DNA of 64,000 bases from CAWFZT01 sp963820415 (GTDB lineage: Bacteria > Chloroflexota > Anaerolineae > Anaerolineales > Anaerolineaceae). The stretch is from the NCBI GenBank assembly GCA_963820415.1, contig CAWFZT010000015.1:62001-126000 (forward strand), written 5' to 3'. The notes under the pieces are model-generated. The model searched no databases. It was given only the letters and a program-made list of their open reading frames with translations, and was not told the DNA's origin. Below, one piece after another: positions 27,901-35,538 of this stretch; positions within the stretch are counted from its first letter, which is position 1, and every line of letters begins with the position of its first letter. A program made the position numbers and the translations under genes.

Positions 27901-27949
27901 GCAGGCACTTCAAGAGGTCGAATCTCACATAAAGCAGCAGCGAGGGTAG
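24929..27949 (+). CDS. Xanthine dehydrogenase-family subunit: 2Fe-2S and molybdopterin domains fused
   Basis: A 1006-residue fusion. The N-terminal 160 residues hold two 2Fe-2S clusters: a ferredoxin-type set at Cys39, 44, 47 and 59, and a helical set at Cys106, 109, 141 and 143. The molybdopterin part starts near 215 (GKPVIKVDAVKLAQGKPAF). It contains the GGGFGGKQE cofactor loop, PAGAFRGYG, a GATDLGTGSDTV segment and, near the C-terminus, KAVAEIPLDG, where the catalytic Glu of the family lies. No in-frame stop indicates selenocysteine. The substrate cannot be read from sequence. The FAD subunit is encoded immediately upstream. Confidence 0.93.
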   Translation: MKIQFTLNHTEQTWEIVPGDTLLNALRKRGYFGVKFGGCQKGECGSCTVLLDGHPVNSCSMLVAQVDGREIQTIEGIGQHPDQGWKHNAGLHIIQRAFIQSGAIQCGFCTPAMILAAKSLLDKDPNPTEGQVREALSGVLCRCTGYLKPVQAVLRAAAVLRGEMQEGNLPAPHEWLPEQLRENPPEERSPSGVDLDLRTTVMPRVVTTPQTQQYSTVGKPVIKVDAVKLAQGKPAFSLDIEMRGLLVAKVLWSPVAHARIKKIDASKARALAGVAAVLTWQDIPRVVYSTAGQSDPIPGPLDAFSLDKKVRFVGDRVAFIAAENEEIAAQALKLIEVEYEPLPAVFDSRSAMDPGAIIIHDEPEFVNFGDSDPQKNLAAQIRIDIGDLDKGFAEADKIIEGDYEVPKVQQVSIEPHVVVTYWDEDDRLVIRSSTQVPFHVRRILAPVLGLPVKRIRVIKPRIGGGFGGKQEVMIEDIAAHLTIATRRPVRFEYTREEEFVSARSRHPMLIHLKTGVKKDGTITANEMKVITDTGAYGCHALTVTGNTGHKAMALYVGDGTYRKSPNIRFYADIVYTNHAPAGAFRGYGVPQGFWAVERHMEKIARNLGLDSLEFRLKNALHAGELHPFSTAWSEGREPKPEIIHTVGLEECVRQGKAAIGWDQKYGNPAWRENTGKPYLRKGIGAALAMHGTAIPYLDLGGASLKMNDDGSFNLMIGATDLGTGSDTVLAQMAAEVLGVPIEDILVYSSDTDFTPFDKGAYASSTTYISGTAVAKAAQQAAERIKIRAARMINEKGSGEEVDQNRIVLRDRKALAPDGRFVTMKEIGYNSLHHTDQEQIMAVASYVSPSSPPPFAAQFVEITVDTETGKITVDKMVMAVDSGVIVNPLTASGQIEGGMVQALGYAVSEEMLYDDQGRSTTCDLETYHIFRANEMPEMETLFVETFEPTHPFGVKAVAEIPLDGVAPAVGNALVDACGAEVYKNPATPERVWQALQEVESHIKQQRG

Positions 27950-27953
27950 GGAG

Positions 27954-29300
27954 ATGCCTGAACCGATTTACGTGATTGGACATGTAAACCCGGATACCGA
28001 TACAATTGCCGCGGCAATCGGTTACGCCTGGCTGCTGCAAGAAAGAGACGGACTGGATACGATTCCTGCTCGGGCTGGACCATTAAACCCAGAGACCACC
28101 TGGGTGGTCAAGGTCCTGGGTCTGAATCCTCCCTTGCTACTCACAGATGCTTCCCCCAGATTTTCTTCAACCATGCGCAGGTTGGACACAACCACCCCAG
28201 AAAAACCGTTGAGAGACGCCTGGGTGATTGCCAGTAAAGCAGGCGGAATTGCTCCAATCATTAATCCGGATGGAACACCCTTTGGGTTAGTTACCGGTCG
28301 CAGTTTCTTTAACTTCATCAACCGCCTGATCGGGACTCACGCCCGACAGCAGGAAATGCGCATCAGCGAAATTCTGGACATCCCTAGCAACCAGGCAGCC
28401 GACACGCGTGTACCGCGCGTCCTGGCAAGCACCCGTATCCGGGACAGCCTGCCGCGTTTACTGCGGGAGGAAGGAGATGAATTCTGGGTGTTAGATGAAG
28501 GCGGGCATTACCTGGGGATCTGCCGGCAAAAAGATTTGCTGAACCCGCCGCGCATCAAGCTCATCCTGGTTGATCACAATGAAGCTCAGCAGGCAGTGGC
28601 ATCGTTGGAGGAAGCCGAATTACTGGAAATCCTCGATCACCACCGCCTGGGGAATCCTTCCACGCATCTTCCGATTCGTTTCACCGTCGACGTTGTGGGG
28701 AGCACCAGCACACTCGTTTCCGAGGGAATCGAAGAGGCTGGATTGAGCGCTCCGCCGGCTATTGCAGGTTTAATGCTGGCTGGTCTGCTTTCGGATACAC
28801 TGGTCCTCACTTCTCCAACAGTTACCGATCGAGATAAAAAAGCTGCCGAAAGATTATCCCGTTGGGCGTTTATTGGCGGTACCAGCCTGGCGAATGAGAC
28901 GATCCAATCCTTTGGGGAAAAAGTGATTGCCGCCGGGACTGGTTTGGGAGCGCGCTCTCCAGAAGATATCATCCGCTCCGATATGAAGATTTACCGGAAT
29001 GGCTCCAGCCAATTTGCCATCTCACAGGCTGAGGTCACTGATTTGTATGAAGTAACCGAAAATCTGGATAGTCTAAACAGGGCTCTCGCCCAGCTAAGGG
29101 AAAGCAGGGGCCTGGATTTCGCCATGTTGATGGTAACTGACGTGGTAAGCGGTTCGAGTAAATTATTGATCAATAATCCACCCCCGGTGCTGGAAAACCT
29201 TCCCTATTCACATTTGATTGATGGGACCTACCTGGCCGAAGGTATCGTTTCCCGGAAAAAGCAGTTATTACCAGTTATATTAGGCTTATTGGAGGTTTAG
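27954..29300 (+). CDS. Family II (DHH) inorganic pyrophosphatase with inserted CBS region
   Basis: A 448-residue manganese-type pyrophosphatase. DHH landmarks are GHVNPDTD at residue 8, LVDHNEA and EILDHHRLG. The C-terminal DHHA2 mark SRKKQLLP is present near the end. Between residues 70 and 200 lies an insert with two CBS-like strands (GIAPIINPDGTPFGLVTG, EFWVLDEGGHYLGICRQKD), the adenine-nucleotide regulated form of this enzyme. It lies 4 bases after the FeS-Mo subunit. In the array it would remove PPi released by CofC and the MocA-like cytidylyl/guanylyl transferases, pulling cofactor synthesis forward. Confidence 0.85.
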   Translation: MPEPIYVIGHVNPDTDTIAAAIGYAWLLQERDGLDTIPARAGPLNPETTWVVKVLGLNPPLLLTDASPRFSSTMRRLDTTTPEKPLRDAWVIASKAGGIAPIINPDGTPFGLVTGRSFFNFINRLIGTHARQQEMRISEILDIPSNQAADTRVPRVLASTRIRDSLPRLLREEGDEFWVLDEGGHYLGICRQKDLLNPPRIKLILVDHNEAQQAVASLEEAELLEILDHHRLGNPSTHLPIRFTVDVVGSTSTLVSEGIEEAGLSAPPAIAGLMLAGLLSDTLVLTSPTVTDRDKKAAERLSRWAFIGGTSLANETIQSFGEKVIAAGTGLGARSPEDIIRSDMKIYRNGSSQFAISQAEVTDLYEVTENLDSLNRALAQLRESRGLDFAMLMVTDVVSGSSKLLINNPPPVLENLPYSHLIDGTYLAEGIVSRKKQLLPVILGLLEV

Positions 29301-30095
29301 GTGAATGGGATTTATCGGGCTCTAGCTGAGCTAGAAGAAAAAGGTGAAGGTGGTGTCTTATGCACCATTGTAAGCAGCCAAGGCTCGACCCCGCGCCATG
29401 AAGGGAGCAAATTACTGCTTTACCCGGATGGACACTTTATCGGCTCAGTGGGAGGTGGAGAGGTTGAGGGACGCGTTATCAATGAAGCAGGTCAAGCCTT
29501 ATTGGATGGAAAAATCCGGCTCCTGAGGTATGATATGGTAAATCCGCAGCAAGGAGACCCGGGTGTGTGTGGTGGTACTCTGGAGGTTTTTGTGGAACCA
29601 TTGAAACCTAAACCAACCCTGCTAATTATCGGAGGAGGCCACGTTGGAAATGCCATTGCTCACCTGGCCCATTGGCTCGGATTCAGGGTAGGCGTCTCGG
29701 ATGACCGGCCTGAATTTTGCACACCCGAGGCAAATCCAGATGCGGATTTCTTTGTGCCTGTGCCGATGGCAGAAGTACCATCAAAAATGTCTATTACCCC
29801 TTATACTTATATAGTATTGCCTACGCGAGGTATGGCCGTCGATGTAAAAGGTTTGCCTACCCTACTGGAGACCAAAGCTGCCTATATAGGACTGATTGGC
29901 TCGCGCCGTCGTTGGCTAATGACCAGAAAAGCGTTGGTCGAAGCAGGCGTGCCTGATGAAAAGGTTAATCGGATCAATGCTCCGATGGGCCTGGAATTAA
30001 AAGCTGAAACGCCGGAGGAGATCGCGGTTAGTATTCTGGCTGAAATTATCATGCTGCGCAATGGTGGAACAGGCCAGAGCATGAAAATATATTAG
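29301..30095 (+). CDS. XdhC/CoxI family molybdenum-cofactor maturation protein
   Basis: A 264-residue XdhC-type protein. The N-terminal XdhC/CoxI domain has VSSQGSTPRHEGSKLL and GSVGGGEVEGRV; a Rossmann XdhC_C domain follows (LLIIGGGHVGNAIAHLA). The C-terminal YIGLIGSRRRW with ETPEEIAVSILAEII is typical. Such proteins bind molybdenum cofactor, promote its sulfuration and insert it into hydroxylases. The GTG start at 29301 immediately follows the pyrophosphatase stop, with GGAGG in the end of that gene. It lies between the two hydroxylase sets and can serve both. Confidence 0.93.
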   Translation: MNGIYRALAELEEKGEGGVLCTIVSSQGSTPRHEGSKLLLYPDGHFIGSVGGGEVEGRVINEAGQALLDGKIRLLRYDMVNPQQGDPGVCGGTLEVFVEPLKPKPTLLIIGGGHVGNAIAHLAHWLGFRVGVSDDRPEFCTPEANPDADFFVPVPMAEVPSKMSITPYTYIVLPTRGMAVDVKGLPTLLETKAAYIGLIGSRRRWLMTRKALVEAGVPDEKVNRINAPMGLELKAETPEEIAVSILAEIIMLRNGGTGQSMKIY

Positions 30096-30107
30096 CGTGG
30101 AGGTTCT

Positions 30108-31520
30108 ATGTGGCAGGATTACATCAGCGCCAGTAACATCGAGGAAGTCCTTCAGGTATTACAGGAAAAGCAGGAGCGTTCACGCATAATTGCCGGGGGA
30201 ACTGACCTGATTCTCGAAATGGAGCGCGGGGTTTGGAAAAATATCGCCACTCTCGTCGATATCACACGTATTCCCGGGTTGGATCAAATTTCCCTGGATG
30301 AGGACGGCATGATCCACCTCGGAGCGCTGGTCACTCACAACCAGTGTGTTGGCTCGATGATTATTCGAGAGTATGCCTTTCCGTTGGCAAGAGCTTGCTG
30401 GGAAGTGGGTTCACCGCAAATTCGCAATCGCGGTTCAATTGCAGGAAATTTGATAACTGCTTCCCCAGCAAACGATACGATCACCCCATTGATGGCCCTG
30501 GGGGTCCGGCTTACTTTGCGGTCATCAAACAGCGAACGAATTATTCCTTTAGACAGCTTTTATATGGGTGTGCGTAAAACGGTCATGAAGCCGGATGAAA
30601 TGCTGGTCGATATTGCCATACCAGCCTCAGGAAAAAACCGGATAGGAACTTTTTACAAGCTGGCTTTGCGCCGGGCCCAGGCTATTTCCCTGGTCAACGC
30701 AGCTATTGTTTTGGATCTCGACGGTGAGATTGTAAAATCGGCCGCGATTACCCTCGGTGCTGTGGCTCCGACGATTATCCATGCTGTCGAAGCTGAGAAT
30801 TATCTATCCGGAAAGAGACTGACTGCAGACACGATTGAGGCTGCTGCCGGCCTGTCAATGAATTCCGCTAGGCCGATCAGCGATATTCGCAGTTCAGTCT
30901 CTTACCGGAGGCAGATGGTGAAAGTAATCACTCGCAGATGCCTGGAATCAATAGCTAATAGAAAAGAAAGATCCAATTTTCCTGTAGCTCCAATCCTTCT
31001 GTGGGGGAAGGATAAGGTGAAAAAGGAGATTTTAAAGAGTAAAGTTCACCACGATGGGCAGGCTCATATCGAAACCACGATTAATGGCAAGAAATATGTG
31101 ATCAAAACTGGCCAACATAAAACTCTTCTGCGCTTCCTGCGCGAAGATATTGGGCTGACCGGCACCAAGGAGGGGTGTGCTGAAGGCGAATGCGGCACCT
31201 GTACTATTTTCTTAGATGGGAAAGCGGTAATGAGTTGTATGGTGCCGGCGCCGCGAGCTCACCTCGCCGAGATTGTTACCATAGAAGGTCTGGCAGACGG
31301 TGATCATCTCCACCCGGTCCAACAGGCTTTTATTGAGATGGGCGCTGTGCAATGCGGATACTGTACGCCGGGTTTCATCATGTCGGCAGCCAAGTTGTTA
31401 GAAGAAAAACCAGAGCCTGTATTCGAAGATATCCAACAGGCTATCACAGGAAATCTTTGTCGTTGCACGGGCTATTATAAAATAATCGAAGCCATAGAAC
31501 TTGCCGCAAGAAAGGGGTAA
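30108..31520 (+). CDS. FAD and 2Fe-2S domains of a molybdenum hydroxylase, fused
   Basis: A 470-residue fusion. Residues 1-290 are the CoxM-like FAD domain with both loops intact (IAGGTDLILEM, and NRGSIAGNLITASPANDTI). Residues 320-470 are the CoxS/XdhA-like 2Fe-2S domain (KEGCAEGECGTC, ...QCGYCTPGF, LCRCTGYY). ATG 30108 follows GGAGG. The architecture is the mirror of the first set, where FeS is joined to the Mo domain and FAD is separate. A small membrane-protein gene follows after 2 bases and the Mo subunit after that, so this forms the second complete enzyme. Confidence 0.92.
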   Translation: MWQDYISASNIEEVLQVLQEKQERSRIIAGGTDLILEMERGVWKNIATLVDITRIPGLDQISLDEDGMIHLGALVTHNQCVGSMIIREYAFPLARACWEVGSPQIRNRGSIAGNLITASPANDTITPLMALGVRLTLRSSNSERIIPLDSFYMGVRKTVMKPDEMLVDIAIPASGKNRIGTFYKLALRRAQAISLVNAAIVLDLDGEIVKSAAITLGAVAPTIIHAVEAENYLSGKRLTADTIEAAAGLSMNSARPISDIRSSVSYRRQMVKVITRRCLESIANRKERSNFPVAPILLWGKDKVKKEILKSKVHHDGQAHIETTINGKKYVIKTGQHKTLLRFLREDIGLTGTKEGCAEGECGTCTIFLDGKAVMSCMVPAPRAHLAEIVTIEGLADGDHLHPVQQAFIEMGAVQCGYCTPGFIMSAAKLLEEKPEPVFEDIQQAITGNLCRCTGYYKIIEAIELAARKG

Positions 31521-31522
31521 CC

Positions 31523-31891
31523 ATGGGTAAATATAGCAGTATGCAGAATCGAAACGAAACCAAAAAACAGCCCGAAGGACTTCCTCCCATATGGCGTGGG
31601 ATCGGATTCGGCATGATGATCTTGATCCCAGGCATGGCTTACGTAGGGATGCTGGTACTAATGCAGTATAACCAGGATCATAATTTGTTTCCGATTCCTA
31701 TGGACATGATCAACAAGACCGCAGGCGACCCGTTGCTGTTTATCAAGATCAGCGTTGTTCTGGTATTAATGTTGGTGCTTTATGCGATTTTAATGATGGT
31801 TACTTTCCTGCTAAATAAAATCTTTACCCCTTCTCAATTGGGACCCTTTGATGTCCCCCGCGAAGCGTATCGACGAAGACGACGACCCTAA
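31523..31891 (+). CDS. Small two-helix membrane protein inside the hydroxylase operon
   Basis: A 122-residue protein I do not recognise. It has two strongly hydrophobic helices: about residues 28-47 (GIGFGMMILIPGMAYVGMLV) and about 73-97 (IKISVVLVLMLVLYAILMMVTFLLN). The N-terminus is polar and basic; the C-terminus is very basic (REAYRRRRRP), so both ends are probably cytoplasmic. It starts 2 bases after the FAD/FeS gene and precedes the Mo subunit, so it is co-expressed with both. A membrane anchor or electron-transfer docking subunit for the hydroxylase is a reasonable inference, not shown. Confidence 0.8.
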   Translation: MGKYSSMQNRNETKKQPEGLPPIWRGIGFGMMILIPGMAYVGMLVLMQYNQDHNLFPIPMDMINKTAGDPLLFIKISVVLVLMLVLYAILMMVTFLLNKIFTPSQLGPFDVPREAYRRRRRP

Positions 31892-31936
31892 ATCAACTTT
31901 AATCATTCCGTATTCATTTCGTCAAAGAGACTTTTT

Positions 31937-34159
31937 ATGAATTATCTTGGCCACTCTATTACGCGGGTTGACGCGCCTGGTAAAGTGAAAGGGGAAACGT
32001 TCTATCCGGGAGATATCAACCTGCCCAACCAGGCGTATATGAAAATTTTATTCGCCAGGCGGCCGCATGCCATTATTCACTGGATCGACACCTCTAAAGC
32101 AGAAAAGACGCCTGGCGTTTTGGCAGTGTTCACAGCTAAAGATGTCCCGGTGAATGAATACGGTTTGATCATGAACGACCAGCCGGTATTATGTGGGCCC
32201 GGTTCGACTAAACTATATGCAGACAGGGTGTGTTTTATCGGAGACCAGGTGGCGTTAGTGGTAGCTGAGACTGAGGAAATTGCCGCCGAAGCTCTCAATA
32301 TGATCGTGGTCGATTATGAGGACCTCCCGGTAGTTACCAATCCGTTGGACGGGATGAAATCCGACGCAACCATCCTCCATCCGGATCGTGGCTCGAACAT
32401 TTTTTGCCATTATCGCATCAGGAAAGGCGATGTGGAAGCTGCTTTTGCCCAAGCAGATGTTATTGTGGAAGAAGATTATCAGACGCCAGCCCAGGAGCAT
32501 GCTTACTTACAACCTGAAGCCGGGTTGAGTTATGTCGATCCAGAAGGTAGAGTCACCGTTATCGTAGCTGGCCAATGGACGCATGAAGATCAGGCCCAGA
32601 TTGCGCACGCCCTGGGAATGCCTGCCGAAAATATCAGAGTGATTTATCCGGCAATCGGAGGCGCTTTTGGTGGGCGCGAAGATATGTCTGTACAAATCGT
32701 TTTGGCCTTGGCTGCCTGGCGGATGAACCAGATGGGTATCAACCGGCCGGTGAAAATCATCTGGAGCCGGGAAGAATCGATCATTGGACATCACAAACGT
32801 CACCCATCTTACATCCACTCGAAATGGGGGGCCACTAAGGCGGGTAAAATTGTCGCCGCACAGGTTGAACTGATCGCCGATGGAGGCGGGTATGCGTGCA
32901 CCTCCACCAAAGTCCTGGGAAATGCAACCTTGCTTTGCACCGGGCCTTATGAGATTCCCAACATTAAAGTCGATGCTTATGCGGTTTATACCAATAATGT
33001 GCCCACCGGAGCTTTCCGAGGTTTCGGTGGGCCTCAAGCCGCTTTCTCAGCCAAATCACAAATAAATAAGCTGGCTGAGTTATTGGAGATGGATCCTGTT
33101 GAAATCCGAATGCGTAACCTGCTTAAAGAAGGCTCTTTATTGTCGGTGGGTACGCCTTTGCCAAAGGGTGTCACCATGGACCTGGTGCTGGCCAAATGCG
33201 CCGAAAAAGCAGGATGGCAGCCCACTTCAAATGGATGGGCGTACAAGCCCAAACCCGAAAATCAAAAAACGCCACCTCATATTTTACATGGGCTGGGTTT
33301 GGGTTGTGGTTTTAAGAATGTCGGATTCTCTTTTGGGGCACCAGAGCAATCTATTGCTACTATAGAATTGCAAGGGGGAACTGAAATCGAAAAAGCGATT
33401 TTATACCACGCCGGCGCCGATGTAGGCCAGGGAGCACATACGATCTTTTCCCAGATGGCTGCCGAAGCTTTGCAAATTCCGCTGGAAAAAATCCACCTTG
33501 TGGTTTCGGATACCCTGCTAACTGGAGATTCGGGTAGCGCGTCTGCGTCTCGGATGACCTTTATGGCTGGTAATTCGATCAAAGGTGCTGCAGAAATGGC
33601 GCTGCAAAAGTGGAAAAACGAAGAAAGACCTGCAACAGCCACTTATACATATCGCCCGCCCAAAACAACCCCCTTTGACCCCGAAACCGGCAAGTCAGAG
33701 CCGAATTTCGCCTACGGGTACGTGGCCGAAGCAGCCGAGGTAGAGGTGGATACAGAAACAGGCCAGGTCAGAATGGGACAGGTGATCTGTGTCGATGATG
33801 TCGGTCATGCTGTCAATCCGAACCTGGTCGAAGGACAGATTGAAGGTGCTGTCGTCCAGGCTGAGGGATACACTCTCCTAGAGAACCTGATTGAAAAGAA
33901 TGGCCAGGTGTTGACGCCGACTTTTTCCACTTATCTTATCCCGACCGTTTTGGACGTTCCGGATGAAGTGGAGTCGATCATCCTCGAATATCCCGACCCA
34001 ATTGGCCCATGGGGGGCGCGTGGGATGGCAGAAATGCCATATCTGCCTTTTGCCGCTACCGTTATTGCTGCAGTACACAACGCCACTGGAGTATGGTTCA
34101 ACGATTTTCCCTTAACTCCCGAACGGGTGCTGAAGGGATTGGGAAAGCTTGAAGAATAG
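31937..34159 (+). CDS. Molybdopterin-binding subunit of xanthine dehydrogenase-family hydroxylase
   Basis: A 740-residue large subunit. The a/b hammerhead domain is at the N-terminus (RVDAPGKVKGETFYPGDI). The Mo-binding part follows, with GGAFGGREDMSVQ as the cofactor loop, PTGAFRGFGGPQ, AGADVGQGAHTIF and, near the C-terminus, ARGMAEMPYLPFA holding the catalytic Glu. The start ATG 31937 is 45 bases after the small membrane gene. Together with 30108-31520 it makes a full FAD/FeS/Mo enzyme. The best analogy is to XdhD-like or nicotinate/purine hydroxylases; the substrate is unknown. Confidence 0.93.
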   Translation: MNYLGHSITRVDAPGKVKGETFYPGDINLPNQAYMKILFARRPHAIIHWIDTSKAEKTPGVLAVFTAKDVPVNEYGLIMNDQPVLCGPGSTKLYADRVCFIGDQVALVVAETEEIAAEALNMIVVDYEDLPVVTNPLDGMKSDATILHPDRGSNIFCHYRIRKGDVEAAFAQADVIVEEDYQTPAQEHAYLQPEAGLSYVDPEGRVTVIVAGQWTHEDQAQIAHALGMPAENIRVIYPAIGGAFGGREDMSVQIVLALAAWRMNQMGINRPVKIIWSREESIIGHHKRHPSYIHSKWGATKAGKIVAAQVELIADGGGYACTSTKVLGNATLLCTGPYEIPNIKVDAYAVYTNNVPTGAFRGFGGPQAAFSAKSQINKLAELLEMDPVEIRMRNLLKEGSLLSVGTPLPKGVTMDLVLAKCAEKAGWQPTSNGWAYKPKPENQKTPPHILHGLGLGCGFKNVGFSFGAPEQSIATIELQGGTEIEKAILYHAGADVGQGAHTIFSQMAAEALQIPLEKIHLVVSDTLLTGDSGSASASRMTFMAGNSIKGAAEMALQKWKNEERPATATYTYRPPKTTPFDPETGKSEPNFAYGYVAEAAEVEVDTETGQVRMGQVICVDDVGHAVNPNLVEGQIEGAVVQAEGYTLLENLIEKNGQVLTPTFSTYLIPTVLDVPDEVESIILEYPDPIGPWGARGMAEMPYLPFAATVIAAVHNATGVWFNDFPLTPERVLKGLGKLEE

Positions 34160-34206
34160 TTTTTTCTGTTTTCCATAAAACCTTTCTTGAGGTAAGAAGG
34201 TCTATA

Positions 34207-35532
34207 TTGAAGCTCGTAAAGGCGATAAGAGCCAGGCGTTCACTTCGGCTTGCATTAGTAGGGGCAGGTGGGAAGACAACCGCCATGTTCCAACTGGCGC
34301 ACCAAATGGAGCCTCCCGTTCTGGTTTCAGCCAGTACGCATTTGGGTATAGAACAGGCTAGGTTGGCGGATGCGCATTTTATTCTTGTTTCACCGGTGAA
34401 AGCTGCGGAGCTAAAAAGCCGATTGGTAGATGGGGTGAACCTGTTCACCGGGCCTCCAAGTGAAGACAACCGCACCAATGGATTAACGGATTTTGACCTT
34501 GACACGCTTCATCAATTGGCTGAAGAGTTGGCTTGCCCGCTGCTGGTTGAGGCAGATGGATCGCGAAGGCTGCCGCTCAAAGCACCCGCCGATCATGAAC
34601 CTCCAATTCCGCCCTGGGTGAATACAGTCGCCGTAGTAGTGGGTTTATCAGGACTGGGAATACCATTAACTGCCGATACAGTCCACCGGGCAGAGAGGTT
34701 TGCTGCTGTGTCTGGCGCTGAGATGGGAAAACCAGTTACCATGCCGTCAATAATGCGCGCCCTGGCGCATCCTCTGGGGGGGCTGAAAAATATTCCAACG
34801 GGTGCTCGGAAGGTAGTGATTTTCAACCAGGCTGACACACCTTCACTCCAGGCCGAAGCTGCCTGGGCTGTCCAGGAACTGTGGCGAAGTTACGAGAGCG
34901 TTTTGATCGCCTCACTTGGGCAGGCAGATGGCTTGGTTCATGCGGTATATGAGCCAACCGCCGGGATTGTTTTGGCGGGGGGTAGTTCGCAACGTTTGGG
35001 GCAACCTAAAGCGTTGTTAGAATGGAAAGGGCAACCTTTTATCCGTACCATTGTACAAACTGGAATGGCTGCCGGCTTATCTGATATCACCGTCGTAGTG
35101 GGCTCTGTCGTTGAGCCGATCCGAGAAGTATTGGGAGATTTGCCTGTCAAGGTCATCGAAAATCCGGATTGGCAGGCAGGGCAAAGCAGCTCTATCCGGG
35201 CAGGCATCGAAGCATTGCCTGATCGGGCAGGATCGGTGGTCTTCTTATTATGCGACCAGCCTCACATCCCGGCCTTGTTGGTACGCAGCCTGGTTGAGAA
35301 ACACAGTCAGACTCTGGCGCCGGTGATCAGCCCCCTGGTAGATGGAAAAAGGGCCAACCCGGTCTTATTTGACCGGGATACTTTTCCAGATCTTCACCGC
35401 CTGCAAGGGGATGTCGGTGGCAGAGCTATTTTCTCAAAATACTCACCGGTTTGGCTTCCCTGGGATGACAGCTCGATCACCCTAGATGTGGATACGCCAG
35501 AAGATTATCAACGTTTGCTGAAAATCGGGTGA
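34207..35532 (+). CDS. YqeC (selenium-linked) fused to a MocA-like nucleotidyltransferase
   Basis: A 441-residue two-domain protein. Residues 1-240 match YqeC: a P-loop-like GAGGKTT at 19-25 and VEADGSRRLPLKAP at 114-127. YqeC is a marker for selenium-dependent molybdenum hydroxylases. Residues 250-441 are a MobA/MocA-like NTP transferase with LAGGSSQRLGQPK at 256-268, LLCDQPH (metal Asp) and VDTPEDY. MocA cytidylates molybdopterin; related enzymes use GTP. The start is TTG 34207, because no other start lies before the P-loop. The fusion suggests cofactor activation and loading by one protein. Confidence 0.88.
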   Translation: MKLVKAIRARRSLRLALVGAGGKTTAMFQLAHQMEPPVLVSASTHLGIEQARLADAHFILVSPVKAAELKSRLVDGVNLFTGPPSEDNRTNGLTDFDLDTLHQLAEELACPLLVEADGSRRLPLKAPADHEPPIPPWVNTVAVVVGLSGLGIPLTADTVHRAERFAAVSGAEMGKPVTMPSIMRALAHPLGGLKNIPTGARKVVIFNQADTPSLQAEAAWAVQELWRSYESVLIASLGQADGLVHAVYEPTAGIVLAGGSSQRLGQPKALLEWKGQPFIRTIVQTGMAAGLSDITVVVGSVVEPIREVLGDLPVKVIENPDWQAGQSSSIRAGIEALPDRAGSVVFLLCDQPHIPALLVRSLVEKHSQTLAPVISPLVDGKRANPVLFDRDTFPDLHRLQGDVGGRAIFSKYSPVWLPWDDSSITLDVDTPEDYQRLLKIG

Positions 35533-35538
35533 ATTCAG

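Noticed and set aside
24929..34159. Selenocysteine (in-frame TGA) in the molybdenum subunits, suggested by YqeC.
   Set aside because: Both Mo subunits read through without internal stops; in selenium-dependent hydroxylases the selenium is on the cofactor, not in a Sec residue.
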